A DNA stretch of 64,000 nucleotides from Ochotona curzoniae. Its lineage: Eukaryota > Chordata > Mammalia > Lagomorpha > Ochotonidae. The stretch is taken from the NCBI RefSeq assembly GCF_017591425.1, contig NW_024465885.1, positions 31,318,501 to 31,382,500 of the forward strand. The letters run 5' to 3'. The position numbers were made by a program, and so were the translations under genes. Positions 34,180 through 45,949 of this stretch are shown here, piece after piece; position 1 is the stretch's first letter; every line of letters starts with the position of its first letter. Below the pieces are notes generated by a model that saw only the letters and a program-made list of their open reading frames with translations, was not told the origin of the DNA and made no database searches.

Positions 34180-37100
34180 GTACATATCAAAATATTTGTT
34201 TTATTTTTGTAAAATTAAAAATAGTAAACAAGCATATATAGTTATGCTTCCAAAGCAGAGATACAAATATATAAATTATTGCAATTTTCAAGAAAAACAG
34301 CCAAATAATGTCTAAACAAACTTAAAAAATATTTTTTTTTTTTACCATGGCAGTTTTACTTTGTTTTTCCAAATGTCTTAGCACAATGTGAAATAATTTT
34401 GTGATATCAAAGAGAAAATAAGTTAAATAAGCACAGCATATACTGCTCAGATTTAAAGTAAGATTCACATAGAAACAAGACAAAAGTTGGAATGGCATTT
34501 GTAACAGAAATCACCACTGAATACATTATTACTTGCCTCTTTTGGAGATAACAGGAAGGGGAAAAACCATGAATGCAGACATGAAGTAAGAAACAACCAC
34601 TCCCTGCGCTGTAGGTACAGCTGAGGGAAATAACCAGCTTCTGGCGGAGGGGCACTAGTCATCTCCCTGACTTTTTTCCTGTTTCATCTTGTTGAGATTA
34701 AAGTTGTGAATCAATTTTGAATGACTAGATTGTGTTAATAATGTGGGCTCTTAAAAAAAAATACTGCTGGAAGTCTCTACTGCTAGCTAGGTGTTAAACA
34801 CCTGATAAGGTATGGGGCGGTGAGCACATGGTTCATATCAAGGTAATCACAGGCTGAAGTTGCTTACTAGATTAGCCTGCACTGAAAAGTTAGCGTAACA
34901 ACAGCAACAGTGAAAGGCTGAAAATAGTGAGCTCCAAGAAGAACTCTGAGATTGCAGACATAACATTTAAACCTTCCTGCTAGCTTTGCTTTTACCAGAC
35001 ACCTTGTTATCATGGCAAATAAACTCTTTTCTACCCCATCTACATAAAACTTGGCAAGAAAAATTTGTTGAAGTTGTTATCTTTTACTGGTTTTCATCTC
35101 ATTCTTCTTCACATACTTAACTGCCATTAACCTAAAGTTGAAAATGCAATCAAATGCTTAAATGAAATTATCTTTGCTTTACATCCATATTAACACAGGT
35201 ATTTAAAGATTTTTAGCATGTTAAACTTTTGAGGTACTTAAAAATACTCAAATATTTTACTTTACATTATAAGCAATAACATTGTCAGTTAATGGAACTG
35301 ACATTAAGTCTGAAAAAATAACACGAAAGAACTTTGCAATATATATACTATTTAAGTTTCCATGAACATGTGGTCACTAACCTGAACCACCTAAAAAGCT
35401 ACATAAATAATTTATTATTCAAAATTCCTACATAAGTATAGAGCATATATATTTTGCATTACATTTTGCAACAGTAACAATGAAAGCAAATTTCTTCCAA
35501 AATAAAACCCAAACTGGTAAACAAGACAGAACAGATCCAAAAAGCTATTTAAAAAACTAGCAAAAATTAACTGGCAAATCCCAACAGTGTAAACACCTAG
35601 ATAAAAAAAATGAACGACAACAAAAAAGTGAAAGCATTTTAAACCATTTTCAGTAGCAAAGGAAATGGAAAAATGAAATCCTAAGAAATGCCAAGGCATA
35701 TTTAAGATGACAATATATTTTAAATATACTTCTGAATTCACTTTCCAACATAAACTTGACATTTAAAAAAATAATCCTTAAATGTATTATAAAAATGGGC
35801 ACTTCTTGGTAAAAATAACACATATTTTTGAAAAATGAAGAGTATCTCTCTGTTCCAACATTTTGTACACAAGAAACGAAAGAGAACAAAACCCTATCCT
35901 GCTGCCTGAATCATCATTCTTGGCTTCCCAGTGCACACTTTTTTGAGATGAATTTAGATACAACATTAGAATCAAAGGATAAGATGATAACCTCAAGGTA
36001 AACATAACTGATTTTTAGTGGAATTATAAGGCTGAGCAGATTTAAACACTAATCTTTCATAATGGTCAAAAACACTTCTGATTCCTTTTTAAACTCCATT
36101 TTTCTAATTATGAAATATATTGAGTAAAAATTTTCTTAGTTGTATAAACTCTGAAAATATTAGAAATGTTTGAATCATACACGAGATTCTCTTCTAAATT
36201 GCCTCAGAAAGTACTAACAGCTGTATGGAAAAACAGCCAAGTATAGAAAGAAGTATTTGTGATATATCATGTTCCTCAAAGTTGGAACTCAACTCTATAC
36301 CTGATCCTTATTTTGCATAAAGAATAATTGCATATTCAATTAAGAAAATTAACATAGGAATATGTTTATGAAATATTTGGATAAAGTGCTGTGCAAAACA
36401 CTTGAAGAAATTTTTCTTTTTTCCTAGAAATTCATCTGAATAAGTACTAGTGTGAGTACCAGCACCACACATAGTTTTCAGGAGCACCTTTCCTTTGAAA
36501 AGCATAAGTAGAAATACTTATATGGAACAAATCAGTCACTAGTTAAGACCTAAGTACATGCACAATCCCACTCATTTCTTCCAAACTCATTAGAAAAGCT
36601 ATATATTTGCCAGAAAACTCTTTGAAAGATAAGCAAACACTGTCTTTGGATAACACTGTTGTAATTTAGGCCTATACCATATGGCTCATATTCTGGAAAT
36701 GTGTTACTACTGATATCAAATGCAAGAGATCTCAAACTTTTATGTCTGTCTCTAAGTCATCTAAACAGAAGATCCAAGGTATTTAAGCATACTGGCTGGT
36801 AACATTCTTCATGACTCACGTCAGAAAGAGTCAAGTCAAATATGAAAATATAATCCTAACAAGTAAGTATTGAGATACTTACTAGTACACTCTGGAAATA
36901 TCTTTATTCAACTTGTTTATTTGAAAATTTCCATATTGTACACATCTCATTTAAAGCTTAACAAAACTGAGACATTTAATCCAATTCTACTCCTCAGATT
37001 TTAAATTCATTTTGGGTGACTGAAAGAATTTGGAGAAGTGAAAAGCATCTTTTCAAAGTTCTTTCCAAAAGGCTTGACAGTTAAGTCATAATCCCAGGAA

Positions 37101-38587
37101 AAACAAAATAAAATCAGTAGGATATCAGTTAATATTCTCAGCTCAACATAATGTATCTTGGTCTTACAACAAACAGCCTCTGACTAGATGGGAAGCATTT
37201 CTTAGTCAAATACTATTTGTGTTCAATCCAAATCCGACCGCAGCCAGTGTAGGTTGCCAAACTGAAGACAGAAGTCATTCTGTCTTTATGTGTGAAGCTG
37301 CCAGGTTTAATGGCCTTTCTGTGGATTATTTTAGGCCAAGGATCTACCTCCTACCTACGTTCCAAGCACCAGCTGAAAACAGAATTTAGAGCACATTTGA
37401 ATTTTTACATTGGTTATACTTATATCAAAATATAACTAGCTGCTTATGATGATCTGTTAAGAACTCTTTGCAAACATCATAGGCATCATATTTTTTCAAT
37501 GTGGGCTTTTAAAGCAATCTCCTTTGGATCCTGAAATTTAGAAAACTACCTTAAAATCTTAAAATGTTTTCTTTGAATAATAATTTCAACAGTGCTGATA
37601 ACAAAATCTAAGACAGTTTTGGATTCTTGAATCTTCACCTGAAATGGTACAGAGATTTTAATGTTTCTCAAAATGGGACAATTCTGCAGCACTTTCAACA
37701 TGAAGACAGGTACTAAATAAGATTTGGAAGTGGGACTTGGTTACTGTCCAAAGTCTAAAAGGTCAAAGTCAGTAGAAGGAAAGTGACAAAAAGCACAAAT
37801 TTCCACTTCTACAGAGATAAATGGACACACATGAACTAGATGTGCATTTTCTTCCGCACTAACTCAGAACTGCTTTTCTTAGGAAACAACAGTGTAGTTT
37901 AATCTTCATGATAACTGCTTTAAAAAACATTAATTTTGCTTTCACAAATTATTAGAAGCTGAAGTAATTCAACTAGACAGGATTCTACTCCAAAATGCAT
38001 TTTTCTTTGGAAAGCAAGAAAACAGTTGTAAAAACATTATATTAAGGAGAATAAAATGAGTGATCTAAAATAAGAGCAAACATATTCACACATGTGTATG
38101 AATATGCAGCTATTCAAATACATATTTATAAAGAGGATACCTAAATAGCATTTTATATATAAATTTTTTATATTAAAATATTGCTCATAATAAATAAGAG
38201 GTGATATTATGAAATCCATTTCCTTCTTAAAAATGATCTTTAGTAGTTCAGAATTAGTTTACTGTTTTGGCAGGTGAATTACATTAAAATATGGGTAGTA
38301 AAATCACACTAACAGTGTATTTAAGTAGTCACATGTGGTAACAGATGGGAAAGGATATTTAGCAATTTTAGGAAAGATTCTCAAAATGAAGTTAAATGAT
38401 TAACCCTAAAAGACTAGACATAATGGTGATCTGCTTTATTGGAAAATGATGTTAAGTAATGCCTGTGTTTTGCAAATGTAATGACCACAAGAAAAAAATG
38501 GGCCCTACTTTCTTCAAACTTTTCAAAGCTTGCATGCCTGGCAGACCAACGCTGGTGGAGAAAAGGAAGTCAGGTGTGCTGCTGTCC
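34180..38587 (-). other. C21orf91: probable C21orf91 3' UTR (about 4.4 kb)
   Basis: Below the stop codon is an AT-rich tract with no SINE, L1 or LTR, whereas most other ~1 kb intervals of the window carry at least one. That absence, the lack of a splice signal after the stop and a plausible distal AATAAA suggest one long exon. Many T-rich (minus sense A/U-rich) stretches are present. The open frames inside it, on both strands, look random. The 3' limit is inferred; transcripts may also end at nearer signals, for example around 35416-35411. Confidence 0.7.
34200..34205 (-). terminator. candidate distal poly(A) signal AATAAA
   Basis: The plus-strand 'tttatt' reads AATAAA on the minus strand. 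In minus orientation it is followed within ~20-60 nt by a T-rich stretch (complement of the A-run at 34158-34166) and a GT-containing segment. It sits at the edge of the repeat-free tract, just before repeat-rich DNA resumes below 33.9 kb. Other AATAAA copies exist within the UTR, so it may be one of several. Confidence 0.5.
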
Positions 38588-38754
38588 TCAGTTGTTTATC
38601 GGTAGGTGTGACTTCATTCCTGCTCGTCCCACCTGCAGACATGGTAATTTGGAACAGTTCTTGAGAAGCTGTTCAATGGCAACGTGGCGGACGTGGAGCT
38701 CTGAGGCCAACGAGTCTTTTTCTTGCACTTGATGTGTTAGTTCTTCAAAAACTT
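38588..38754 (-). CDS. C21orf91: C21orf91 terminal coding exon with stop
   Basis: The acceptor is 'tctgtacag' just above 38754; its pyrimidine tract is weak. The coding part is 167 nt: it completes Glu, then reads 54 residues beginning [20 protein letters not shown], includes [19 protein letters not shown], and ends at TGA (38590-38588). The Leu/Val periodicity supports a coiled coil, probably used in protein-protein contact. The exon continues without a splice donor into the 3' UTR. Confidence 0.95.
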
Positions 38755-41700
38755 CTGTACAGATTTAAAAGTAGTTTCATTTTTAGTGCATAGAAAGGTA
38801 ATATTAATGTTTATATATTTCCAGTACTTACTGAGCCTGTTTTCACAATGAAGCTGCGCCAGGCAGACACTGTGCTCTCTAAAGCCTAGCAGCTTGATCG
38901 TCCTACTGGCAGTGGTATACTGCATCCTTCTGCAGCAAGTGAAACTTAAAAAAGTTCCTAAGCCATGACTATACAGATGCATAGTACATACTGTGGTTAT
39001 TACTGCAGCTAAGTCATTTCTCAACTAAAATCTATAATTAGGACTCAGTGCAATGGCACAATTGACTAATACTCCTCTTGCAAGCGCCACAATCCCACAT
39101 GGGTGTCAGCTTGTGTCCCACTGCTCCACTTCCCATCCAGCTCCCTGCCTGTGGCCTGTGAAAGCAGCAGAGGATGGTCCAAAGCCTTAGGACGCAGAAC
39201 CCATGTGGGAGACATGGAAGAGGCACCTGGCTCCTGGCTTTGAATTGGCTCAGCTTTGGCCATTGTGGCCACTTTTGGGGAGTGAACCATAGCTTGGAAG
39301 ATCTTTTTCTTTGCTTCTCTTCTCTGTAAATCTGCCTTTCCAATCAAAATAAAATAGATCTTTAAAAGGAAAAAAAAAGCAATAACTAGATTCGATCAAT
39401 TTTTTTGTATGACTTATGGCTAGGAAGTATCCATCAGTATTCAGGTCTACAAACTTAACAGGCCTTTAGGTTAGATTATCTGGATTTTTGGATTCTTACT
39501 TTTGCTTGTTAGCATCTCAGGCAATTAGTTCTTATCATGTGAGAAACTGTATGGTCAAGAAACACTACTAGCTTTGTAGCTAAAAGGTAGGGATTAGAAT
39601 TCTTAATCTTCTCCTGACTGAATGCATGATCTCTGTAAGAAGGTAACACTGCTGAAGTGCAATTTCCTCATATAAGTGGGAATAAACTGTAAAGAAAAGG
39701 AATCTGGAGAATTTAAACACTGTTAATGTCAGCATCATATTTGATGATGTAAACAGATTAACTTATTTTGGGGATAATAACAAGGTTGTGATTGTTTTAT
39801 CAATTAATTATCCATTAGAGAAAACTTTGAAGGTTTTTGGGTAGAATAACATGTTTTCAGGGATTGTTTCAAAAATAATCCATGATGGCTGTGGGCAGGA
39901 TAAGAAGAATGAGTAGAAGGCAAGAAAAATCGGCTCTGTTGGGTTAAGGTATCACTGGGCTCTCTGTATCCCATATCAGAATGCTGGTTTGAGTTCTAGC
40001 CACTTCTCTTTCAATCCAGATTTCTGCTAATGCACACTTGGGCGAGGGCAATAGATGATGGCTCAGGTGCTTCTGTCTCTGCTGCCCACACAGGAGACCT
40101 GGATGAAAGTATACGCTCCTGGCCTCCGTTTGGCCCATTGCTGCTGTTACAGGTGTTTGGGGAATGAACCAGAACACAGGAGACAGACTTCTCTCTGTTG
40201 TTTCTGCCAACAATAATATGGAAGAACAATCTCTCTCCATTGTTTTGTCGTTCAAGAGGAAAATGAATCAACACTAAAAACAAGCCAACAAAACAAAACA
40301 AAAACCCAGGGCATTAAAGAAATTAGCTATGTTTTCAATAACCATTAAAACTGGCAAAGAAGGGTCAAGGGTCCATGAATTAGTTGGATTACCTTACTAT
40401 GTGTTTGAGCTAAATTCATAATTTTTTTTTTTTTAGAAGTCAAACAGGGCTAATACGATCTGCTTTAAAGAACTCTTAAGAAACATACCAGTACATTCCT
40501 GGTGCAAAAGCATACAATCAATGAAATGTTAGTAAGAGATAGACATTAATCTAGTTTAAAAAAAATTTTTTTACTTATTTCAAAATCAGAGTCACTGACA
40601 GAGAGAGAGAATCTTCCATAAACTGATTCACTCCCCAAAGAGCTAGGCTGATGAAACTAACAGGAGCATCTTCTGGGTCTTTCATGTGGGTGCAGATATG
40701 GAGAGCAGAGCCGTGCCTCAAAGATGGCGCTTGTTGATCATTGCTTCGTGGCACAAAGGTGGTAAACAGGTTTCGGGAAGTTACTGAGGATTGGGTTGAG
40801 CATGCAGGGAAGCTACATTATCTAAGTCACGATTGGTGTGCTTGCCACATGCTGTGAGGAGCTGTGTATGGATTGGTTTGTGTAATGCAAAAAAAGCAGT
40901 GGGTAAAAAATAGTTAAAAAGGAGATTCCCCCGGCAAGCTCCAAGGCTATGTTGTAACTGCTTTCACTGCGATAAATTTTACAACTGTTGTAACTGCTTT
41001 CGCTTTACCGCTAGCTTGAAGTCTGCCGCAATAAACTTTTCAAAGAGTCTATACCGTGTCGGAGTCTTGCTTGCGGGACAAGGGACCCTGACATGGAGGG
41101 ACAGCTTCCACTGCTTCTCTGGGAGCATTAACAGAGAGCTGGTTCAGAAGTGGAGCAGCTAAAACAAGGAACCTGTGTAGGATGCCAGAATTGCAGCCAG
41201 TGGCTTAACCCTTTACGTCACAATGCTGCTCCAATCATGGTCAGTTTTAACTCAGGAAAGAAAAATAGACTTACTCTGCAGTTTACAAAGAAGTTTTTTT
41301 TTTGTCCCCTTTTTCTTGCTCTGGAAATTCTAGCAAACTACAAATATCCCAATTTGAAACTGAAATGGCACTGATGCTTTAAGGATATGCTGTCATAGAG
41401 GTTTTGGGTATCAAAATGTTTCTATGTAAGAAAACATTGAGATTGATTTTTTTTTTACCTTGGATTTGCTGTTGGAGCTTTACAGTCAGTTGTTCCACTT
41501 CATCAAGGGTCATCAAATTCACTGAAACACACAAGTGTACACACTTAACACAACAACCTGGGGAAATAAGCTGGCTACATCACTAACACAAAGTCCTATT
41601 AAAACCCTTTTTGACTTATTAGGAGACAACATTCAGAAGTACCCTAGGATTAACCAAATAAAGTTTTCTTTTCCAAAGTTGTTTTTAAATCTGGATCACA

Positions 41701-42985
41701 ACCCACAGTTGGAAATGGGGCTTTCCAACTTTACTGGTGTACCACCACTTTCCACTTGAAACAAAATTTTATCCAAAAATTATACGGTAGCGGGTCTGCT
41801 GGTTTCTGATTATCTCCTATTCTGTCCTGCTTTAGAGAAGTTCAAGTCACTACATGAAACAGATTTTGATTAAGTATTACATAATACATGGCCTACAGTC
41901 TGAGAAGTACATGACCTGCAGTCTATGAAAAACATGAAAAATCAACCTTTCTTTCTAAAACTATCTCAGTTTCATAAGTTTTTGTACAAACTGTCACAGA
42001 CAGAATAAGTCTTTGTCTTCAGTATGCAAATTACCCTTAGCCTATAGGAAACCAAAGATTTTTGCTTTTGAAATGTAACTTGAGTCAACTGGTCTTCCAG
42101 GAATATGCAAATTTGCAATATGACAGTATATATTAGCCATTCAATAATTGAGGCTGCAATTCTAAACTGGAAACTTCAATTCACAGCTTGCTGATTCTAG
42201 TCAGCAATAATTTATGATGGCCAAACAAGAGGAGTGCAGAACTTCAACGCTTAGGACATATTCCAAGAGAATGGATGGAGGATTTTAAGGCATCTCATGT
42301 TTGCCAAGGTGAACTTATCTTTTAGTTACTATGATTCCTAGATCTCTATCAAAATTCTTGACACATCACACACATAATGAAATAGCAATAACAACAAATC
42401 CCAATACTGAAACCACTCAATGTTTCCCTTTCCTCTCATTTTACTTACATTCCTCTCTGCTGTAATGTAGATGCTGAGACTGGACACTGGCCTCTGGACT
42501 GGAGATGGTTTCTTCTTTCTTCTGTGCCTGGTTGTGACCATGAGGCCACAATACATTGTTATGGCAGATAGCAGCACCTGCACCTTGTAACACAGCCAGC
42601 CCAAAGGCTGAATGGTCCCTCTGATCCAAAATCCGCTGAGTACAGTTTGAGATGCCACCTGTACTTCCATTTATCCATTTTGCAGAATACTTTGGTACTT
42701 GGGAGTCAAACTGTGGGAGGAACTTTTTATCTGGCTTATGTCTGAAATTGAACAGATGATGTTGGGGGGTTTTAGAACACTCTGAATCTGAACCCAGATC
42801 CTTATTCTGTGCATACTGAACAATCCGGTTTATCTTCTTACTGAAAATAGTTTTAACTTCTTCATAAGTACTTTTTGAAAGCTTAGATCGAGGACAATCC
42901 TGGTTTGCAATTAAATGGTATTTTTCAAAGCAGTCTTTATGGCCCCTTAATGATTTGGTGTGTAAAAGATTAGATTTTGGTACTC
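38588..42985 (-). CDS. C21orf91: EURL homolog (C21orf91), 3' three coding exons; 5' end outside window
   Basis: Joined coding segments are 42985-42449, 41521-41459 and 38754-38588 on the minus strand. They give 255 residues from a split Gly codon to a TGA stop. Diagnostic stretches are [32 protein letters not shown] and the C-terminus [14 protein letters not shown], which I recognise as the EURL family. The vertebrate protein is ~297 residues as I recall, so only the N-terminal Cys-rich ~42 residues are missing and no indel is needed. The Leu/Glu-rich C-terminal third looks like a coiled coil. Family knowledge: EURL is expressed in early retina, lens and neural progenitors and has been linked to cortical neuron development and beta-catenin levels; human C21orf91 has been associated with cold-sore frequency. 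It has no known catalytic motif. All exon phases match and no frameshift is present, so the gene looks functional. The start codon, first coding exon and promoter were not found. Confidence 0.95.
39041..39376 (+). mobile_element. CSINE in the last intron
   Basis: Plus orientation (antisense to C21orf91): 'ggactcagtgcaatggcaca', 'ccatccagctccctgcctgtgg' and 'gggagacatggaagaggc', with an A-rich tail after 'aaaatagatctttaaaag'. Confidence 0.95.
39930..40210 (+). mobile_element. old CSINE
   Basis: 'tggtttgagttctagccact', 'cacaggagacctggatgaaa' and 'gtttggggaatgaaccagaa', decayed, with no clear tail. Confidence 0.75.
40557..41238 (-). mobile_element. old CSINE interrupted by a solo LTR
   Basis: The left half (40557-40696) runs from a T-rich tail to 'tcatgtgggtgcaga'. 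The right half (about 41081-41238) resumes with 'agggaccctg', continues 'cttccactgcttctctggg' and ends 'tttacgtcacaatgctgctcc'. The two halves join in SINE register when the LTR is removed. Confidence 0.85.
40697..41080 (+). mobile_element. solo LTR of an endogenous retrovirus (ERV2/betaretrovirus-like)
   Basis: A ~385 bp insertion inside a SINE. It has an AATAAA at 41030-41035, a downstream 'gtgtcggagtcttgcttgcg' R/U5-like end closing in CA, and an internal direct repeat ('tgttgtaactgctttc' at 40950 and 40986). No gag, pol or env sequence is present, so it is a recombined solo LTR. The ERV2 assignment rests on its short length and U5-like end. Exact ends and target duplication are unclear: 'atggag' at 40698 and 41093 is an alternative boundary pair. 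Confidence 0.7.
41459..41521 (-). CDS. C21orf91: C21orf91 small coding exon (21 codons)
   Basis: This 63-nt exon was found by continuing the reading frame. The acceptor 'tgtgtttcag' lies immediately above 41521 and the donor GT is at 41458-41457 ('gtaaaa'). It completes a Leu codon, reads [20 protein letters not shown] and leaves one G for the next Glu codon. The heptad-like Leu/Val spacing starts the C-terminal coiled coil. Its small size and matching phases on both sides support it. Confidence 0.93.
41522..42448 (-). other. C21orf91: C21orf91 intron between central and small coding exons
   Basis: This 927 bp GT-AG intron (donor gtaagt, acceptor tttcag) contains no recognisable repeat. It is AT-rich with no second exon-like open frame. 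Confidence 0.85.
42449..42985 (-). CDS. C21orf91: C21orf91 coding exon (central 178 residues)
   Basis: The exon is 537 nt. The acceptor is a strong pyrimidine run ending 'cttttacccttag' and the donor is 'gtaagt'. It starts in phase 1 (GA of a split Gly) and ends with the first base of a split Leu codon. The 178 full codons begin VPKSNLLH and end HLHYSREE with no stop. The HKDC motif near the start could complete a zinc-binding cluster begun by CxxC motifs in the missing upstream exon; that is inference. The C-terminal half of the exon (after residue ~90) is polar, Gln/Ser-rich and probably disordered. Confidence 0.95.
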
Positions 42986-43503
42986 CTAAGGGTAAAAGAA
43001 AAAAGAAACAAAAGATGAAAAAATATTAGGCTTTCATATGTCACTTTCAGAATTTATTAATCAGTAATATTAATGGAAAATATTAAAGAATATTGGCATA
43101 AAAACACGATGAATTGATTTGTTTAAATTTAGCTACTCACTGAACAATACTAAATTCTTGTGGATAAGAAAACCTTTCTAAAAACTTAGTGATTCAATTT
43201 TAACCTTAATTCATAGGCATATTGTTATATACAATTTACAAAAACACTACCAAGTCCAGCAATTTATCTTTATAGACTTCTGGCCTTTATTTAAAAAGTG
43301 CTTTCTCCACTAATGCTCCTAAAGTGCATACTTACAAAAATTTCCAAAAAAATTTCAGTAACTCATGTTCTTGAATGTTATGTTTTTACTTGGAAAATAT
43401 AACAACCAGAAAATTATACATTTGTAAAAGTCTTGAGAAATCAGAGGACAATTTAGATAAATTTTACAAAAAGGAAAGTTATTAGTTTTCACATTTCTAC
43501 TTT

Positions 43504-43769
43504 GAATTTTTTTTAAAGATTTATTTATTGGAAAGTCAGATATACAGAGAGGAGAGACAGAGAGGAAGATCTTCCATCCGATGACTCACTCCCCAAGTGA
43601 GTGCAACGGCCAATGCTATGCTGATCCGAAGCCAGGATCCAGGAACTCCTTCCGGGTATCCCACATGGGTGCAGAGTCTAAAGGCTTTGGGCCGTCCCTG
43701 ACTGCTTTCCCAGGCCACAAGCAGGGAGCTGGATGGGAAGTAGAGCTGCTGGGCCACGCCGCCGGGCCC
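43504..43769 (-). mobile_element. CSINE with deleted tRNA-like head
   Basis: Reverse copy with a clean 3' half, but 'gatgggaagtagagctgctg' jumps to 'ggccacgccgccgggccc'. About 70 nt holding the A/B-box region are lost. 'atttctacttt' at 43493-43503 and 43778-43788 is the probable target duplication. Confidence 0.93.
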
Positions 43770-43788
43770 ATAAATATATTTCTACTTT

Positions 43789-44635
43789 ACAAACACTAAA
43801 ATTTGATCAACATAGTTGTTTTTTCGTAATAAATTTATTACCTATTATTTTTCAAACAGAAACAAATACAATCTGCCAAACAGCTAAGCTAATACATCAA
43901 CTCCAAAGTACTTTGAAAATGTACCAAATTAGACTTTGTATCTCCCAACTCCTAAAAGAGTTTATGTGATCATAACCATTTTTTAAAATGTAGAATACAT
44001 TTTCAAATATATAACACATTTCAAAACATAAAATACATTCACATTTTCATAAATTTAAGTCATTTTATTAAAACTGAACACTAAGCAATGCTTTCATACC
44101 AAAGGTGATTCGGGAATTTCTAGCTGAAATGGAATGTCTGCCATAACAAATCAGTCTAAATCTATGGTTTTGAAAAAGGAGTGAGCAGGAAGCCACATAA
44201 AAAAAAATCATCCTTGTTATTTACCCTTTGACTTAAAATTTTAAAGTAACTCAAAATTGGGTAAAAGCAAGACAACAAAATACATCCACCTTAACGCAAT
44301 TAGTAAAGCTGCTTGAAATTTTGTTCTGAAGAGATAAAACCATCAGCCTTTGGTGAGACTTGCTAAGACTGCTGATTCTCGATTAGTTTCCTCACAAGTT
44401 TCCAAGCACATCTCCCGAATACTAGAAGTATCATGAGCATATGTGAAGCGCAGGTGAACAGCTGCTCTTACAAGGTAATCTCAAGATTTGAGGTTTTTCA
44501 CGGAGAATAAAAATTGTTCAAAAAAATTTAAAGCAATTTCTTACACATTTACCAGTTTTCTACCTGTACCTCATGAATGTGAAAAAAGGCACCATGTGCA
44601 AGAAGAGTTCTGAACATACACAAAGTACAGCACTT
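43789..44635. other. intronic sequence, nothing recognised
   Basis: AT-rich; no SINE or L1 landmarks. A fairly complex stretch at 44340-44480 has no coding frame. Confidence 0.45.
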
Positions 44636-44639
44636 TCCT

Positions 44640-45130
44640 GGGAATTACTTGCATGCTTCTCAAACTCGACCTGACTATGGAAACTTCCTTCATCCTCACC
44701 ACTCAGACCCCAAAGCTGATCATCTTATGGACTCTAGCAATACCAGTTGCCCAAAGAAGAAACCTTGGTGCTTTCTTGAGAGCTTCTACTCCCCCTGTAA
44801 TTCCAGATGTTTTGCAGTTCATTTTGACAGATGCTTCTGCATACACTCTGGCACCTACAACATCTTAAATCTTTCTGCTTCAAACCATTATCACTTCCAC
44901 CACACACATAGGTAATCATCAACCATGCCTGTCAACCTGCCTCACGGCTCTAAGGATGCTTTCCAATCAACACAGCTGGATTCGACAGATTCCATACAGA
45001 TTCCACAACTGCCTCTCGTCTGGTCTTTTACCTTCTACTAGACATTCTGTTAAAAATGCAGATCTCTTATTCACAACCATTCTTGGTGCTTCAGTGCCTG
45101 ATACTCAGGAAAAAGTTGTTAAATGAATAA
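44640..45130 (+). mobile_element. L2-like LINE remnant
   Basis: A pyrimidine-rich run ('ctgcttcaaaccattatcac', 'ctgcctctcgtctggtctt', 'aaaatgcagatctcttattc') closes with 'cagtgcctgatactcagg' and 'ttgttaaatgaataa', the form of an L2 3' end. The 88- and 71-codon frames here are incidental. Confidence 0.55.
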
Positions 45131-45569
45131 AGGAAAACTAAGATCACATCTACAAAGTCAAAGTCAAATCTTAGTACCAACTGTCAGCCAAGGTCTGCTA
45201 GGCTGCCGTTCTGACCATCTTAGCAAGGGACCAGAATGTGCAGTTATGCCAGAATGCTCAAAGAATAATTAAAGGTGACTATACTATCTTTCAAGAAAAA
45301 TAATCAACTTCTACTCAACTATACAATTTTGAAGTAGAAACATACACATTGTAAATATAAAAGGAGGCTTTTATTTCAAGTATAAGCTCACGTATCCTGA
45401 TCTATAATGTTTTCACCTAAATCTTACACTAAAATTTTAAGACTTGATGTCATTTTAATTAAATTTCAAAGTATTTGTTCCATAAACATACTTTAAAATA
45501 TCTCATGTGGTAGACAAAACAAAAAAAGCTGAATACACTATTTCACTTGAAAAACTTTTACTTTGACAC

Positions 45570-45840
45570 ATTTAAGGAATATGGAGTGTTTTCTGATACA
45601 AGCATACAATGCTGAATGATCAAACGAATGTAATAAGTATATCTACCATCTCAAATTTTATCATTTCTTTGAGAAAATTCAAAAGTCCCATCTTTACACT
45701 TTGAAACAGACATTATAAACTGTAGTCACTCCAGAGTAATAGAGAATACCAGAACTTAATACTCCAATAATTTACTTTTAGTCCAGAAAAGACATAGTCT
45801 ATTTGCACCAGCAACATATGTATGTTTATTTTATAAACTG
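45570..45840 (+). mobile_element. ancient L1M 3' UTR fragment
   Basis: Ordered matches to the old L1 3' UTR: 'tctgatacaagcatacaatg', 'gaatgatcaaacgaatgtaa', 'taccatctcaaattttatca', 'aaactgtagtcactccagag' and 'agaataccagaacttaatac'. Confidence 0.85.
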
Positions 45841-45949
45841 TGAAGGGATTTTCTTGCCACCTCATCCTCTCAATTTAAAATGGAAGAAAACAACCAATGC
45901 TTTATCAATAAGCTGACTTCCATTTTAACTGCATTTACAAATGCAAACA

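Larger units (their letters stand above)
38755..41458 (-). other. C21orf91: C21orf91 last intron
   Basis: This 2.7 kb GT-AG intron separates the 63-nt exon from the terminal exon. It holds a full-length SINE (39.04-39.38 kb), a degenerate SINE (39.93-40.2 kb) and a SINE split by a solo LTR (40.56-41.24 kb). The solo LTR is in sense with the plus strand, so antisense to this gene, and its AATAAA should not prematurely end the gene transcript. Confidence 0.85.

Noticed and set aside
34407..36005. Several minus-strand frames of 65-115 codons below the C21orf91 stop
   Set aside because: They lie in the AT-rich 3' UTR, overlap in different frames and are Phe/Leu/Ile-rich as expected from random T-rich sequence.
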